Assembly: GCA_026196445.1 (NCBI GenBank)
Contig: JAPHTE010000256.1
Span: forward strand, 1-11,968
Reading direction: 5' to 3'
Source: Lysobacterales bacterium
Lineage (GTDB): Bacteria > Pseudomonadota > Gammaproteobacteria > Xanthomonadales > SZUA-36
DNA: 11,968 nucleotides
Shown here: positions 1 to 7,532 of the stretch, piece after piece
Layout of the letters: every line of letters starts with the position of its first letter
Position numbering within the stretch: position 1 is the first letter of the stretch
Notes under the pieces: generated by a model
Told to the model about the DNA's origin: nothing
Database searches by the model: none
Seen by the model: the letters and a program-made list of their open reading frames with translations, nothing else
Program-made: the position numbers and the translations under genes

Positions 1-449
1 CCAAGGACAAAACACCGTACAAGACCCACGCCGCCTGTCACTTTCGCCACCTGGCCCACGGTGACGCGCACGCACCCGGTTTCTACATGCACCTGGAACC
101 CGGCCGGGTTGCGCTTGGCGGTGGCATCTGGCGGCCGTCCTCAAAACACCTCGGGTTGATCCGGGAATTCATCGCAGACAACCCGTCTGCCTGGAAAAAG
201 TTGTCAAACTCCAGTGCCGTGCGCGAACTCGGTGGCATCCAGGGTGACCAGCTGAAACGCCCGCCACGCGGTTATGACGCCGACACACGGCACATCGAAG
301 ACCTGAAGCGCAAGAGTTTTTACATCATGGCCGATGCCGCTCCAGAGCTGGCGCTGGGGCCTGAGTTGGTCACCGAATCGGCCCGGATTTTCCGTATCGC
401 TGGAAAACTGAACCACTTCATATCTGACGCGCTGGAGTTGCCTTTTTAG
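1..449 (+). CDS. DUF2461 family protein, 3' part only (5' end outside window)
   Basis: The reading frame is open from the left edge (first full codon at base 3) to a TAG stop at 447-449, giving 148 residues of a protein that starts upstream. The visible part opens with DKTPYKTH, then GFYMHLEPGRVALGGGIWRP and a region near the C-terminus with LGPELV. This pattern is typical of the DUF2461 (TIGR02453) family, whose members are about 220 residues long, so roughly the last two thirds are present. An internal ATG at 87 lies inside the conserved region and is unlikely to be the true start. The biochemical function of the family is not known to me, and I propose none. No neighbour suggests a role: the next gene, lexA, has its own promoter. 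Confidence 0.85.
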   Translation, partial: KDKTPYKTHAACHFRHLAHGDAHAPGFYMHLEPGRVALGGGIWRPSSKHLGLIREFIADNPSAWKKLSNSSAVRELGGIQGDQLKRPPRGYDADTRHIEDLKRKSFYIMADAAPELALGPELVTESARIFRIAGKLNHFISDALELPF

Positions 450-457
450 ACTTTCGT

Positions 458-540
458 GGATGTGTTTCCTTGGCTGCGCCCGGTGGTTTACCGGTATGTG
501 CTCCCGGCCCCGCAGCCCTTCGGGCTACCCTCCCACATCC
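458..540. repeat. Nested palindromic, REP-like intergenic element
   Basis: Four perfect inverted repeats lie within 83 bp. They are an outer 7 bp pair GGATGTG/CACATCC (458-464 and 534-540), an inner 7 bp pair GGCTGCG/CGCAGCC (472-478 and 511-517), a hairpin CCGGT-N5-ACCGG (480-494) and a hairpin AGCCC-TTC-GGGCT (514-526). The last shares bases with the inner pair, so the two folds exclude each other. On the minus strand the tetranucleotide GTAG directly precedes CCCGAAGGG, as in many REP sequences tied to RAYT transposases. No T tract follows any hairpin, so an intrinsic terminator for the upstream gene is less likely. Calling it REP-like is an inference from shape; copy number in the genome was not tested. 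Confidence 0.5.
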
Positions 541-545
541 TTATC

Positions 546-574
546 TTGAACAAAATTCAAATACTGTATATATT
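546..574 (+). promoter_or_regulatory. Sigma70-type promoter of lexA
   Basis: A -35 box TTGAAC (546-551) is followed after 17 bp by a -10 box TATATT (569-574). Transcription would start near 581, leaving a leader of about 20 nt before the lexA ATG at 601. A GGAG ribosome binding site at 589-592 sits 8 nt before that ATG. The -10 box lies inside the LexA box at 562-581, so LexA binding should block RNA polymerase. Confidence 0.65.
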
Positions 575-581
575 TATAGTA
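562..581. promoter_or_regulatory. LexA (SOS) box controlling lexA-imuA
   Basis: The site reads TACTGTATATATTTATAGTA. It keeps the flanking TA/TA and the CTGT half-site of the E. coli type box, with ATAG instead of ACAG on the right. It overlaps the -10 box of the lexA promoter. The LexA encoded just downstream has the residues FRSPNAAE in its recognition helix, the same as E. coli LexA, which fits binding to this class of box. Negative autoregulation is therefore the expected role. Confidence 0.8.
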
Positions 582-600
582 TCTACGCGGAGCACCGGCC

Positions 601-1248
601 ATGTCTGAAAAGCCCCTGACCAAACGTCAAAAGGAAATTCTTAACTTTATATCAGAACATATTGAATCTATAGGATTTCCACCGACAAGAAATGACCTGT
701 CAAAGCATTTTGGCTTCCGTTCTCCCAACGCGGCGGAAAGCCATTTGCGTGCCCTGGCGCACAAGGGTGTGATCCGGATCGAGGCCGGCCGTTCGCGTGG
801 TATCACGTTGACGCCGTTGTCAGCCGCCAGCCTGCCGGCACCGGGAGGTATACGCAAAGCCCTGCCGCTGGTGGGCCGGGTGGCGGCCGGCAGCCCGGTA
901 TTGGCGCAGGAAAACATCGAAGGCGAATACCGGGTCGACCCCGCCCTGTTTTCACCGAAACCGCATTATTTACTGCGTGTCCAGGGCGACAGTATGCGTG
1001 ACGCCGGTATCCTCGATGGCGACCTGTTGGCGGTACACCGCACCCCGGAGGCGAACAATGGACAGATCGTGGTCGCGCGCCTGGATGACGAGGTGACGGT
1101 CAAACGCTTCAAGCTCGACGGGCACCAGGCCTGCCTGCTACCGGAAAACCGGGCGTTTCAACCTATCCGGGTTGATTTGCGCCACCAGGAACTGGTGATC
1201 GAGGGCCTGGGTGTCGGCGTGATACGACCGCAGCTGGGGCCAGAGTAA
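601..1248 (+). CDS. lexA: LexA, SOS response repressor and autoprotease
   Basis: This is a 215-residue repressor of the DNA-damage (SOS) regulon. The N-terminal winged helix-turn-helix domain (about 1-70) contains FPPTRNDLSKHFGFRSPNAAE, nearly as in E. coli. The Ala96-Gly97 cleavage site lies in the stretch VGRVAAGSPV. The C-terminal S24 peptidase domain carries the catalytic Ser131 in GDSM and Lys168 in VTVKRF. The Ser-Lys spacing of 37 equals that of E. coli Ser119/Lys156. The protein is somewhat longer than E. coli LexA (202 residues), mainly in the hinge around residues 72-88. RecA filaments on single-stranded DNA would trigger self-cleavage and release the operon. The ATG at 601 has a good GGAG site and fits the family N-terminus. 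The gene is probably transcribed together with imuA, 5 nt downstream. Confidence 0.97.
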   Translation: MSEKPLTKRQKEILNFISEHIESIGFPPTRNDLSKHFGFRSPNAAESHLRALAHKGVIRIEAGRSRGITLTPLSAASLPAPGGIRKALPLVGRVAAGSPVLAQENIEGEYRVDPALFSPKPHYLLRVQGDSMRDAGILDGDLLAVHRTPEANNGQIVVARLDDEVTVKRFKLDGHQACLLPENRAFQPIRVDLRHQELVIEGLGVGVIRPQLGPE

Positions 1249-1253
1249 AACTC

Positions 1254-1892
1254 ATGGGTCTTCACTCTGACCCCCTCCATACGCTGACGGACCACCCGTT
1301 GTTGTGGCGTGGCCGGCAGTTCGCACACCGTATCCGGACGCTGGGCACCGGCTATGAGCGCCTGGACGCGGTTCTGCCGGGCAATGGCTGGCCGCAGGGG
1401 GCGGTCACTGAGCTCATGCATGGCACGGCGGGTTGCGGGGAGCTGAGCCTGGTGCTGCCTGCGCTCGCGCGTCTCAGCCAACAGCAACACTGGATCACAA
1501 TGGTAGACCCGCCGTGGATACCCTACCCGCCCGCGTTGCACGACCGTGGCCTGGTGCTGGACAGACTGTTGCTGATACGCACGCAAAACAGGCGGGAGTC
1601 ATTGTGGGCCTGTGAACAGGTCGTGCGCGGCATGGGCGGCGGCGCCCTGCTGGCCTGGCCGGACGAACTGTCATTTGCCGAATTGCGGCGTCTGCAAATC
1701 GCAGCAGATACCACGCGGCAGAGCGTTTTTTTATACCGCAGGGGAACTGCCGCTGATAATCCGTCACCCGCTGCATTGCGCCTGCAGCTCGCAGCGGACG
1801 GAGCGGATCTCAGGATCAGCATATTGAAGTGCCGTGGCCAGCGACCGGTATCGGACATACGTATCGGCCAATCGGAATTGCGTGTGGATTAA
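1254..1892 (+). CDS. imuA: ImuA family, translesion synthesis-associated RecA-like protein
   Basis: This 212-residue protein resembles ImuA, an accessory factor of the ImuA-ImuB-DnaE2 damage-induced mutagenesis machinery. Family-like segments run in order: LLWRG (16-20), TGYERLDAVLPGNGWPQGAVTEL (32-54), GTAGCGELSLVLPALA (57-72), DPPWIPYPPAL (85-95), LWACEQ (117-122), LRRLQIAA (144-151) and SPAALRLQL (171-179). The P-loop position GTAGCGEL has Glu where a working Walker A has Lys, so ATP binding of the RecA type is doubtful; this seems common in the family. The ATG is 5 nt after the lexA stop, which implies co-transcription and LexA control. imuB and dnaE2 usually come next, but here purB follows. 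SulA-like cell division inhibitors also sit beside lexA in some gammaproteobacteria and share distant similarity, so that label is the main alternative. Confidence 0.82.
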   Translation: MGLHSDPLHTLTDHPLLWRGRQFAHRIRTLGTGYERLDAVLPGNGWPQGAVTELMHGTAGCGELSLVLPALARLSQQQHWITMVDPPWIPYPPALHDRGLVLDRLLLIRTQNRRESLWACEQVVRGMGGGALLAWPDELSFAELRRLQIAADTTRQSVFLYRRGTAADNPSPAALRLQLAADGADLRISILKCRGQRPVSDIRIGQSELRVD

Positions 1893-1920
1893 ATGAAGCA
1901 GCAATGAACGGTACCCCATT

Positions 1921-1948
1921 TTTACAGTATCATTGCCCTGCTTAAAAT
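1921..1948 (+). promoter_or_regulatory. Possible purB promoter
   Basis: TTTACA (1921-1926) and TAAAAT (1943-1948) are separated by 16 bp, and each matches the sigma70 consensus at five of six positions. The likely start point, about 1955, would leave a leader of only about 7 nt before the purB ATG at 1962. That is too short for a normal ribosome binding site, so the call is weak. purB may instead be read through from lexA-imuA. Confidence 0.3.
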
Positions 1949-1961
1949 CGAGTTGGAAAAC

Positions 1962-3344
1962 ATGCAACTTTCTCCACTGACCGCCGTTTCATCCGTTGAC
2001 GGACGCTATGCCAACCGCACCGTATCCCTGCGTGGCATATTCAGCGAATACGGCCTGATACGTTACCGCGTAATTGTCGAGGTCCGCTGGTTCCAAGCCC
2101 TGGCGGAATGTGCCGACATCCCGCAGGTTTCTCCGTTGAGCGTGGCAGCCAATACGTACCTGGAGGGGTTGATTACGGATTTCGATATCGAAGCTGCAGA
2201 ACGCGTCAAGGCCATCGAGACGACCACCAACCACGACGTCAAGGCGGTCGAATACTACCTGAAGGAGTGTTTCGCCGATCAGGATGATCTGCGGGGCTTA
2301 TCCGAGTTCCTGCACTTCACCTGTACCTCGGAAGATATCAACAACCTGGCCTACGCCTTGATGATGGCTGACGCACGCGAGCAGGTATTCCAGCCGGCTT
2401 TCGCAGAACTGGCTGCGGCACTGGCCAGGCTGGCGCAGGAACACGCCGAACTACCCATGTTGTCACGCACCCACGGCCAGGCGGCATCGCCAACCACTCT
2501 GGGTAAAGAAATCGCCAACGTCGTCATGCGCCTGCAACGCCAGGCAGGCGCGTTTGAGCAGCAGGCCGTGCTCGGTAAAATCAACGGCGCGGTCGGTAAT
2601 TTCAATGCGCATATGGTGGCCTGTCCGGACGTGAACTGGCCATCTTTCGCACAGCAGTTTGTCGAATCGCTGGGGCTTGACTGGAACCCGTGGACCACGC
2701 AAATCGAGCCACACGACTGGATGGCTGAGAGCTTTCAGACACTGAGCCGTTACAACGTGATCCTGATCGACCTGTGCCGCGACATCTGGGCCTATATATC
2801 GATAGGCTATTTTGGCCAGAAAACCATAGCCGGCGAAGTGGGTTCATCGACGATGCCGCACAAGGTCAACCCAATCGATTTTGAAAACGCCGAGGGTAAC
2901 CTCAGTGTCGCCAACGCCCTGCTCGACCACCTGTCTGGAAAACTCCCGTTATCCCGCTGGCAGCGTGACCTGACCGATTCCACCGTGCTGCGTACCCTGG
3001 GTACGGCTGCGGGGCACAGCCTGATCGCTTATTCATCCCTGCTAAAAGGCCTGGGTAAGTTGCAGGTCAATGCCGCAAGGATCGCAGCCGACCTCGACAA
3101 CAGTTGGGAGGTCCTCGCTGAACCGGTCCAGACCGTGATGCGTCTGCACGGCATCGACAACCCCTACGAGCAACTCAAGGCGCTGACCCGTGGCAAGGCA
3201 ATCACTGCAGAGACCTTGCATGCGTTTATCCGTGACCTGGACATTCCGGACGAGGCCAAACAACAGCTTTTGCGACTGACGCCTGCCAATTACACCGGTA
3301 ATGCCGCACACATGGCCCGTCTGGCTGGCAAGAACAATACATGA
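1962..3344 (+). CDS. purB: Adenylosuccinate lyase PurB
   Basis: PurB catalyses two beta-eliminations of fumarate in purine synthesis: SAICAR to AICAR, and adenylosuccinate to AMP. It acts as a cytosolic homotetramer. The 460-residue product is close to E. coli PurB (456) and similar throughout, beginning MQLSPLTAVSSVDGRY. With the ATG at 1962 the catalytic residues fall at His171 (in RTHGQ) and Ser295 (in the mobile loop GSSTMPHKVNP), the same numbers as in E. coli. This is why I prefer it over an in-frame TTG at 1953. Other family motifs visible are TTNHDVKAVEY, CTSEDINN and LGKINGAVGN. The start has only a weak ribosome binding site. The TGA stop overlaps the ATG of roxA by 4 nt. Confidence 0.97.
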   Translation: MQLSPLTAVSSVDGRYANRTVSLRGIFSEYGLIRYRVIVEVRWFQALAECADIPQVSPLSVAANTYLEGLITDFDIEAAERVKAIETTTNHDVKAVEYYLKECFADQDDLRGLSEFLHFTCTSEDINNLAYALMMADAREQVFQPAFAELAAALARLAQEHAELPMLSRTHGQAASPTTLGKEIANVVMRLQRQAGAFEQQAVLGKINGAVGNFNAHMVACPDVNWPSFAQQFVESLGLDWNPWTTQIEPHDWMAESFQTLSRYNVILIDLCRDIWAYISIGYFGQKTIAGEVGSSTMPHKVNPIDFENAEGNLSVANALLDHLSGKLPLSRWQRDLTDSTVLRTLGTAAGHSLIAYSSLLKGLGKLQVNAARIAADLDNSWEVLAEPVQTVMRLHGIDNPYEQLKALTRGKAITAETLHAFIRDLDIPDEAKQQLLRLTPANYTGNAAHMARLAGKNNT

Positions 3345-4483
3345 ACACCCCGTTGGGGGAAATCGGTCCCGGCCAGTTCCTGGCAGAATACTGGCAAAAA
3401 AAGCCCTGTCTTGTTCGCCAGGCGTTCCCCGGATTCAAGCCGCTCGTCAACGGTGATGACCTTGCCGGCCTGGCCTGTGAGGAAATGGCCGAAGCACGGC
3501 TTGTCAGGGGCAGCTTCGAAGCCGCCGACTGGCGCCTTGAACACGGACCCTTCAACAAAGACACTTTCAGGCAGCTGCCCGAAAACTGCTGGACCCTGTT
3601 GGTACAGGATGTCGAGAAGCACTATGCGCCGCTGCAGGAATTGGTACATCAGTTCAGCTTCATTCCGGACTGGCGTCTTGATGACCTGATGATCAGCTTT
3701 GCGGCGACCGGTGGCTCTGTCGGGCCGCACTTCGATCAGTACGACGTGTTCCTGTTGCAGGCCGAAGGCAAGCGCCGCTGGCGGATTGCTGTCGATTATG
3801 ACCCGGAGCTGTTGCCGGACTGCCCGTTGAATGTGCTGCGAAGCTTCACAGCCGAGCATGAGTGGGTACTTGAGCCCGGCGACATGCTGTACCTGCCACC
3901 CGGTGTCGCCCATCACGGCGTTGCGCTGGAACCCGGTATGACATGGTCGATCGGCGCGCGTGCCCCGTCGGCTGCAGACTTGCTACAGGGTCTTGGTGAA
4001 TGGCTGGCGTTTAGTGCTGACGAGGGTGGACGATATTCTGATCCGGGCTTGCAGCCTGCCAGCCGCGCGGGTGAGATAGACAGGCAGACGCTGCAGGATT
4101 TGCAGGAGATGATGCGCTCGAAGCTGGATGACACTGATTCCCTTCATCCGTTCCTGGCAGCTTTCATGAGCCGTTTCAGGCTGGCCAATGAACCGGCCTC
4201 TCCACCTGATGTAACGAATATGGTTGACGTCGCGGCAGCGCTCATGAATGGCGCGACGCTGATGCGCAACCCATGGACGCGTTTGACCTGGTTTGAGGTC
4301 CCTGGTGGTGCCCGTCTGTTTTCAACTGGTCAGCCTTACGACTGCAGTGTCGAGTTGGCCGAGGCCCTGTGTGGTCACATTTATCCCCGCATTGACCCAA
4401 ATGTACTGGACGAGGTATCACTCGAGGTCATAACCAGGCTCGTCAATACCGGCCAGTTGTTGATAGAAATGAATCAGCGATAG
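3341..4483 (+). CDS. roxA: RoxA/YcfD family ribosomal protein L16 arginine 3-hydroxylase
   Basis: This is a JmjC/cupin 2-oxoglutarate and Fe(II)-dependent oxygenase. The E. coli homologue hydroxylates an arginine of ribosomal protein L16. The 380-residue product is close to E. coli YcfD (373) and similar along the N-terminal two thirds: WQKKP, LAGLA, HGPF, WTLLVQ, then PDWRLDDLMISF. The metal ligands are His130 and Asp132 in GPHFDQYDVF and His191 in LPPGVAHHG. Arg145 in KRRWR aligns with E. coli Arg140, which contacts 2-oxoglutarate. The C-terminal third (from about 215) matches the helical dimerisation and winged-helix region and is more divergent. The ATG overlaps the purB stop (ATGA), so translation is probably coupled. 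In E. coli, ycfD also lies near purB, with phoQP between them. No intrinsic terminator is visible after the stop. Confidence 0.93.
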   Translation: MNTPLGEIGPGQFLAEYWQKKPCLVRQAFPGFKPLVNGDDLAGLACEEMAEARLVRGSFEAADWRLEHGPFNKDTFRQLPENCWTLLVQDVEKHYAPLQELVHQFSFIPDWRLDDLMISFAATGGSVGPHFDQYDVFLLQAEGKRRWRIAVDYDPELLPDCPLNVLRSFTAEHEWVLEPGDMLYLPPGVAHHGVALEPGMTWSIGARAPSAADLLQGLGEWLAFSADEGGRYSDPGLQPASRAGEIDRQTLQDLQEMMRSKLDDTDSLHPFLAAFMSRFRLANEPASPPDVTNMVDVAAALMNGATLMRNPWTRLTWFEVPGGARLFSTGQPYDCSVELAEALCGHIYPRIDPNVLDEVSLEVITRLVNTGQLLIEMNQR

Positions 4484-4683
4484 CTAGTACCTGTTTTGTC
4501 AGATCACGAAAAAAATGTACAAGACCCTTTTTGTTTGCCTGTAAAACCCATATATGACGATGTCTGGGAGATGTATATTCCGGATCGCGCTACGTATGTC
4601 TGGAATCCTGGAAATTGAACCTGGCCCCTTTTCACTCGGTTATACTTAAATGTTCAGCATTACATATTAAAGGCACGCAATAC
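4484..4683. other. Intergenic leader before sucA, no firm signal
   Basis: These 200 bp are more AT-rich than their flanks, as expected for a promoter region at the head of an operon. I could not find a convincing -35/-10 pair. TTGAAC (4615-4620) and TATACT (4641-4646) both look good, but their 20 bp spacing is too wide. No hairpin with a T tract ends the roxA transcript. A short direct repeat, ATGTCTGG, occurs at 4560-4567 and 4596-4603. No RNA gene was recognised. Confidence 0.5.
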
Positions 4684-7521
4684 GTGAGTTCAAAACTTCA
4701 ACAGTTGTATCAAACCTCACATCTTTACGGTGGCAATGCGTCCTACATCGAGACCTGGTACGAGACCTGGCTGGAAGACCCGGACAGCGTGCCGGAGCAG
4801 TGGCGTAAGTATTTTGAAACGATGCCTGCGGGCGACGGCCCGGAGACAGGACACCAGAAGATCGCGGAGCGGTTTCGTAACCTGTCCCCGCAAGCGGCTG
4901 CCAACACTGCCGCCGGGATTGAATTCACCGACCACAAGCAGGCCTGCGTATCGCGCATGATTAACTCTTTCCGTATCCGCGGGCACGAGGCCGCCAGGTT
5001 GAACCCACTTGGAATCCCCCACCATGAACCGGTGGCGGACCTGGAACTGGATTTTCATGACCTGACCGAAACCGACCTCGAACACGAGTTCGATACCGGC
5101 TCGCTGGCAGTTGAACAATCACGCATGAAGCTGAAGGACATCCTGGCCCTGGTCAGGAGGGTTTACTGCCAGAGTATCGGTATCGAGTACATGCACATGG
5201 TCGATACTGCCAAACGCGACTGGATACGGAAACGGGCCGAGGGCTCGCAGGGTTATTACGACGTCGACGACGATGATCGCTTGCGTATCCTGCAGATGCT
5301 GACGGCCGCCGAAGGCCTCGAAAAATACCTGCATACACGTTACGTCGGCCAGAAGCGGTTCTCGCTGGAGGGCGGCGACAGCCTGATCCCGCTACTGCGC
5401 GAAACCATGTTGCATTCAGGCGCCAACGGCGTTGAGGAAATCGTCATCGGCATGGCGCACCGCGGCCGCCTGAACGTGCTGGTCAACATCCTCGGCAAAT
5501 CGCCGTCGATATTGTTCGACGAATTCGAGGGCAAGAACGCCGGTAACGACCCGGACCGGCCGGGAGACGTCAAGTACCATCTCGGTTTCGCGTCCGATAT
5601 TCGCACCCCGGGCGGCGAGGTGCACATGGCGTTGGCCTTTAACCCTTCGCACCTCGAGATCGTGGATCCGGTCGTGCTCGGCTCGGCCCGCGCGCGCCAG
5701 GACCGCCGCCACGACCACGCCCACGACAAGGTCATGCCGATCCTGGTCCACGGCGACGCAGCGTTTGCCGGCCAGGGCGTGGTCATGGAGTTGTTCCAGA
5801 TGTCAGAGACGCGTGGCTTTGCCGTCGGCGGCACACTGCACATCATCATCAACAACCAGATCGGCTTCACTACCAGCAGCATAGAAGACACGCGCTCGAC
5901 CCTGTACTGCACGGCCGTGGCCAAGATGGTGCATGCGCCGATCTTCCACGTGAATGCGGACGACCCGGAAGCCGTACACCACGTCATGAAAATCGCTTGT
6001 GATTTCCGCCAGCGCTTCAAGCGCGACGTGGTTATTGACCTGGTCTGCTACCGGCGCCACGGCCACAACGAGGCCGACGAGCCTGCAGCCACACAACCGA
6101 TGATGTACAAGATTATCCGCAGCATGAAAACCACGCGCGAGAAATACGCTGATGACCTGGTCAGGCGCGGCGTCATCGAGGCAGACCTGCCCGCCGGCCT
6201 GATGGACGAATACCGCCGTAAACTCGACGAGGGCGAGCAGGTGGCCGACGTCGAGGCCCACCCGCACGACAACCCGTTCGCTGCCAGTTGGCACAGCTTC
6301 GACCAGGGCAGCCTGGCGGCGCCGGGCGTGCAAACGGCGCTGGACAAGGAAACGGTGGCCGCGCTGTGCGACAAGCTGACCACCCTGCCCGCCGGTTTTG
6401 AACTGCACCCCCGAGTCAAGAAGATCATAGAGGACCGCAGGAAGATGGCGCGTGGCGATCTGCGCCTCGACTGGGGGTTCTGCGAGAACGTCGCTTACGC
6501 CAGTTTGATCCGCAACGGCACGGCTTTGCGCCTGGTCGGGCAGGACTCCGGGCGTGGTACTTTCTTCCACCGTCACGCCGTGCTGCACAACCAGGCGGAT
6601 GGTACGGTCTTTACGCCGCTGGCCGAAATTGACCCCGAAGCGCACGTCACGATCATTGATTCCCTGCTGTCGGAAGAGGCCGTTACTGGCTTCGAGTACG
6701 GCTACGCCACCGCGGACCCGGAAACGCTGGTGATCTGGGAGGCCCAATTCGGCGATTTCGCCAACGGCGCGCAGGTCGTCATCGACCAGTTCCTGTCGTC
6801 CGGCGAGGCCAAGTGGGGACGCCTTTGCGGCTTGGTGATGTACCTGCCGCACGGTTACGAGGGCCAGGGCCCCGAGCATTCCAGCGCGCGCCTGGAACGC
6901 TTCATGCAGCTATGCTCGAACAACAATATCCAGGTCTGCGTGCCGACCACGCCGGCACAGATGTTCCACATGATCCGCCGCCAGATGCTGATGGACACAC
7001 GCAAGCCGTTGATCGTCATGACGCCCAAGAGCCTGCTGCGGAACCAGGCTTCGACCTCAACGCTGGAAGAATTGATCGACGGCAACTTCCAGGCGGTTAT
7101 CGACGATACGCGCATCACTGACAAGACGGCGGTCAAGCGCGTGGTCCTGTGTTCCGGCAAGGTTTACTACGACCTGGCGGACGCGCTCCGGGACGAGCCA
7201 CGGGACGATATCGCCGTGGTTCGCATCGAACAATTGTACCCGGTGCCGCACGAGGATTTGTCGGCTGCATTGGCGGCGTATCCCGCCCAATGCGAGGTCG
7301 CCTGGTGCCAGGAAGAACCGCAGAACCAGGGCGCCTGGTATCAGGCCATCCACAACCTGCTGGCGGCCATGCACGGCAAGCAGACACTGTTTTACGCCGG
7401 CCGGCCAAGCTCGGCATCGCCGGCGACCGGGTACTTTCCGGTGCATGTGGAAGAACAGAAGGCGCTGGTCAGCGAGGCGATCACTCCAGGTGCCGGATTA
7501 AAACTGAACGAGTATTATTAA
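4684..7521 (+). CDS. sucA: 2-oxoglutarate dehydrogenase E1 component SucA
   Basis: SucA is the thiamine diphosphate-dependent E1 of the 2-oxoglutarate dehydrogenase complex. It decarboxylates 2-oxoglutarate and passes the succinyl group to the lipoyl arm of SucB. From the GTG at 4684 the product has 945 residues (E. coli 933). The N-terminal arm (YGGNASYIETWYETWLEDPDSVPEQW) is the E2-binding type. GMAHRGRLNV starts at residue 256, putting His259 beside E. coli His260. The thiamine-binding motif runs from Gly357-Asp358-Ala359 to Asn390-Asn391. Also present are FNPSHLEIVDPV, CYRRHGHNEADEP and a C-terminal transketolase-like half with GYEGQGPEHSSARLERF. The frame stays open upstream to a TTG at 4615, but those 23 residues do not resemble the family. 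An AAAGG at 4669-4673 supports the GTG. sucB follows 11 nt downstream. Confidence 0.96.
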   Translation: MSSKLQQLYQTSHLYGGNASYIETWYETWLEDPDSVPEQWRKYFETMPAGDGPETGHQKIAERFRNLSPQAAANTAAGIEFTDHKQACVSRMINSFRIRGHEAARLNPLGIPHHEPVADLELDFHDLTETDLEHEFDTGSLAVEQSRMKLKDILALVRRVYCQSIGIEYMHMVDTAKRDWIRKRAEGSQGYYDVDDDDRLRILQMLTAAEGLEKYLHTRYVGQKRFSLEGGDSLIPLLRETMLHSGANGVEEIVIGMAHRGRLNVLVNILGKSPSILFDEFEGKNAGNDPDRPGDVKYHLGFASDIRTPGGEVHMALAFNPSHLEIVDPVVLGSARARQDRRHDHAHDKVMPILVHGDAAFAGQGVVMELFQMSETRGFAVGGTLHIIINNQIGFTTSSIEDTRSTLYCTAVAKMVHAPIFHVNADDPEAVHHVMKIACDFRQRFKRDVVIDLVCYRRHGHNEADEPAATQPMMYKIIRSMKTTREKYADDLVRRGVIEADLPAGLMDEYRRKLDEGEQVADVEAHPHDNPFAASWHSFDQGSLAAPGVQTALDKETVAALCDKLTTLPAGFELHPRVKKIIEDRRKMARGDLRLDWGFCENVAYASLIRNGTALRLVGQDSGRGTFFHRHAVLHNQADGTVFTPLAEIDPEAHVTIIDSLLSEEAVTGFEYGYATADPETLVIWEAQFGDFANGAQVVIDQFLSSGEAKWGRLCGLVMYLPHGYEGQGPEHSSARLERFMQLCSNNNIQVCVPTTPAQMFHMIRRQMLMDTRKPLIVMTPKSLLRNQASTSTLEELIDGNFQAVIDDTRITDKTAVKRVVLCSGKVYYDLADALRDEPRDDIAVVRIEQLYPVPHEDLSAALAAYPAQCEVAWCQEEPQNQGAWYQAIHNLLAAMHGKQTLFYAGRPSSASPATGYFPVHVEEQKALVSEAITPGAGLKLNEYY

Positions 7522-7532
7522 AGAGAGAACCG

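Noticed and set aside
57..67. A search for tRNA, rRNA, CRISPR arrays, insertion sequences or phage genes across the whole window
   Set aside because: No tRNA-like cloverleaf, repeat-spacer pattern, transposase or integrase motif was seen on either strand. The coordinates here are only a placeholder for the whole window.
514..526. The AGCCC-TTC-GGGCT hairpin as an intrinsic terminator of the DUF2461 gene
   Set aside because: The stem is only 5 bp and no run of T follows; it fits better as part of the larger palindromic element.
3290..3916. A 208-codon minus-strand open frame across the purB/roxA junction
   Set aside because: It is opposite two recognised genes, and its translation shows no recognisable motif or start signal.
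4560..4603. An 8 bp direct repeat ATGTCTGG as a possible binding-site pair before sucA
   Set aside because: An 8 bp repeat of two copies in 200 bp is weak evidence, and it matches no regulator site I know.
5803..6879. A 358-codon open frame on the minus strand inside sucA
   Set aside because: It lies wholly opposite a well-conserved sucA, shows no family motif or plausible domain order, and is the usual by-product of third-position GC bias.
7149..7532. A possible long N-terminal extension of SucB
   Set aside because: The frame is open but overlaps the sucA coding sequence, reads as low-complexity Arg/Gly-rich protein, and SucB starts cleanly at 7533 with a ribosome binding site.
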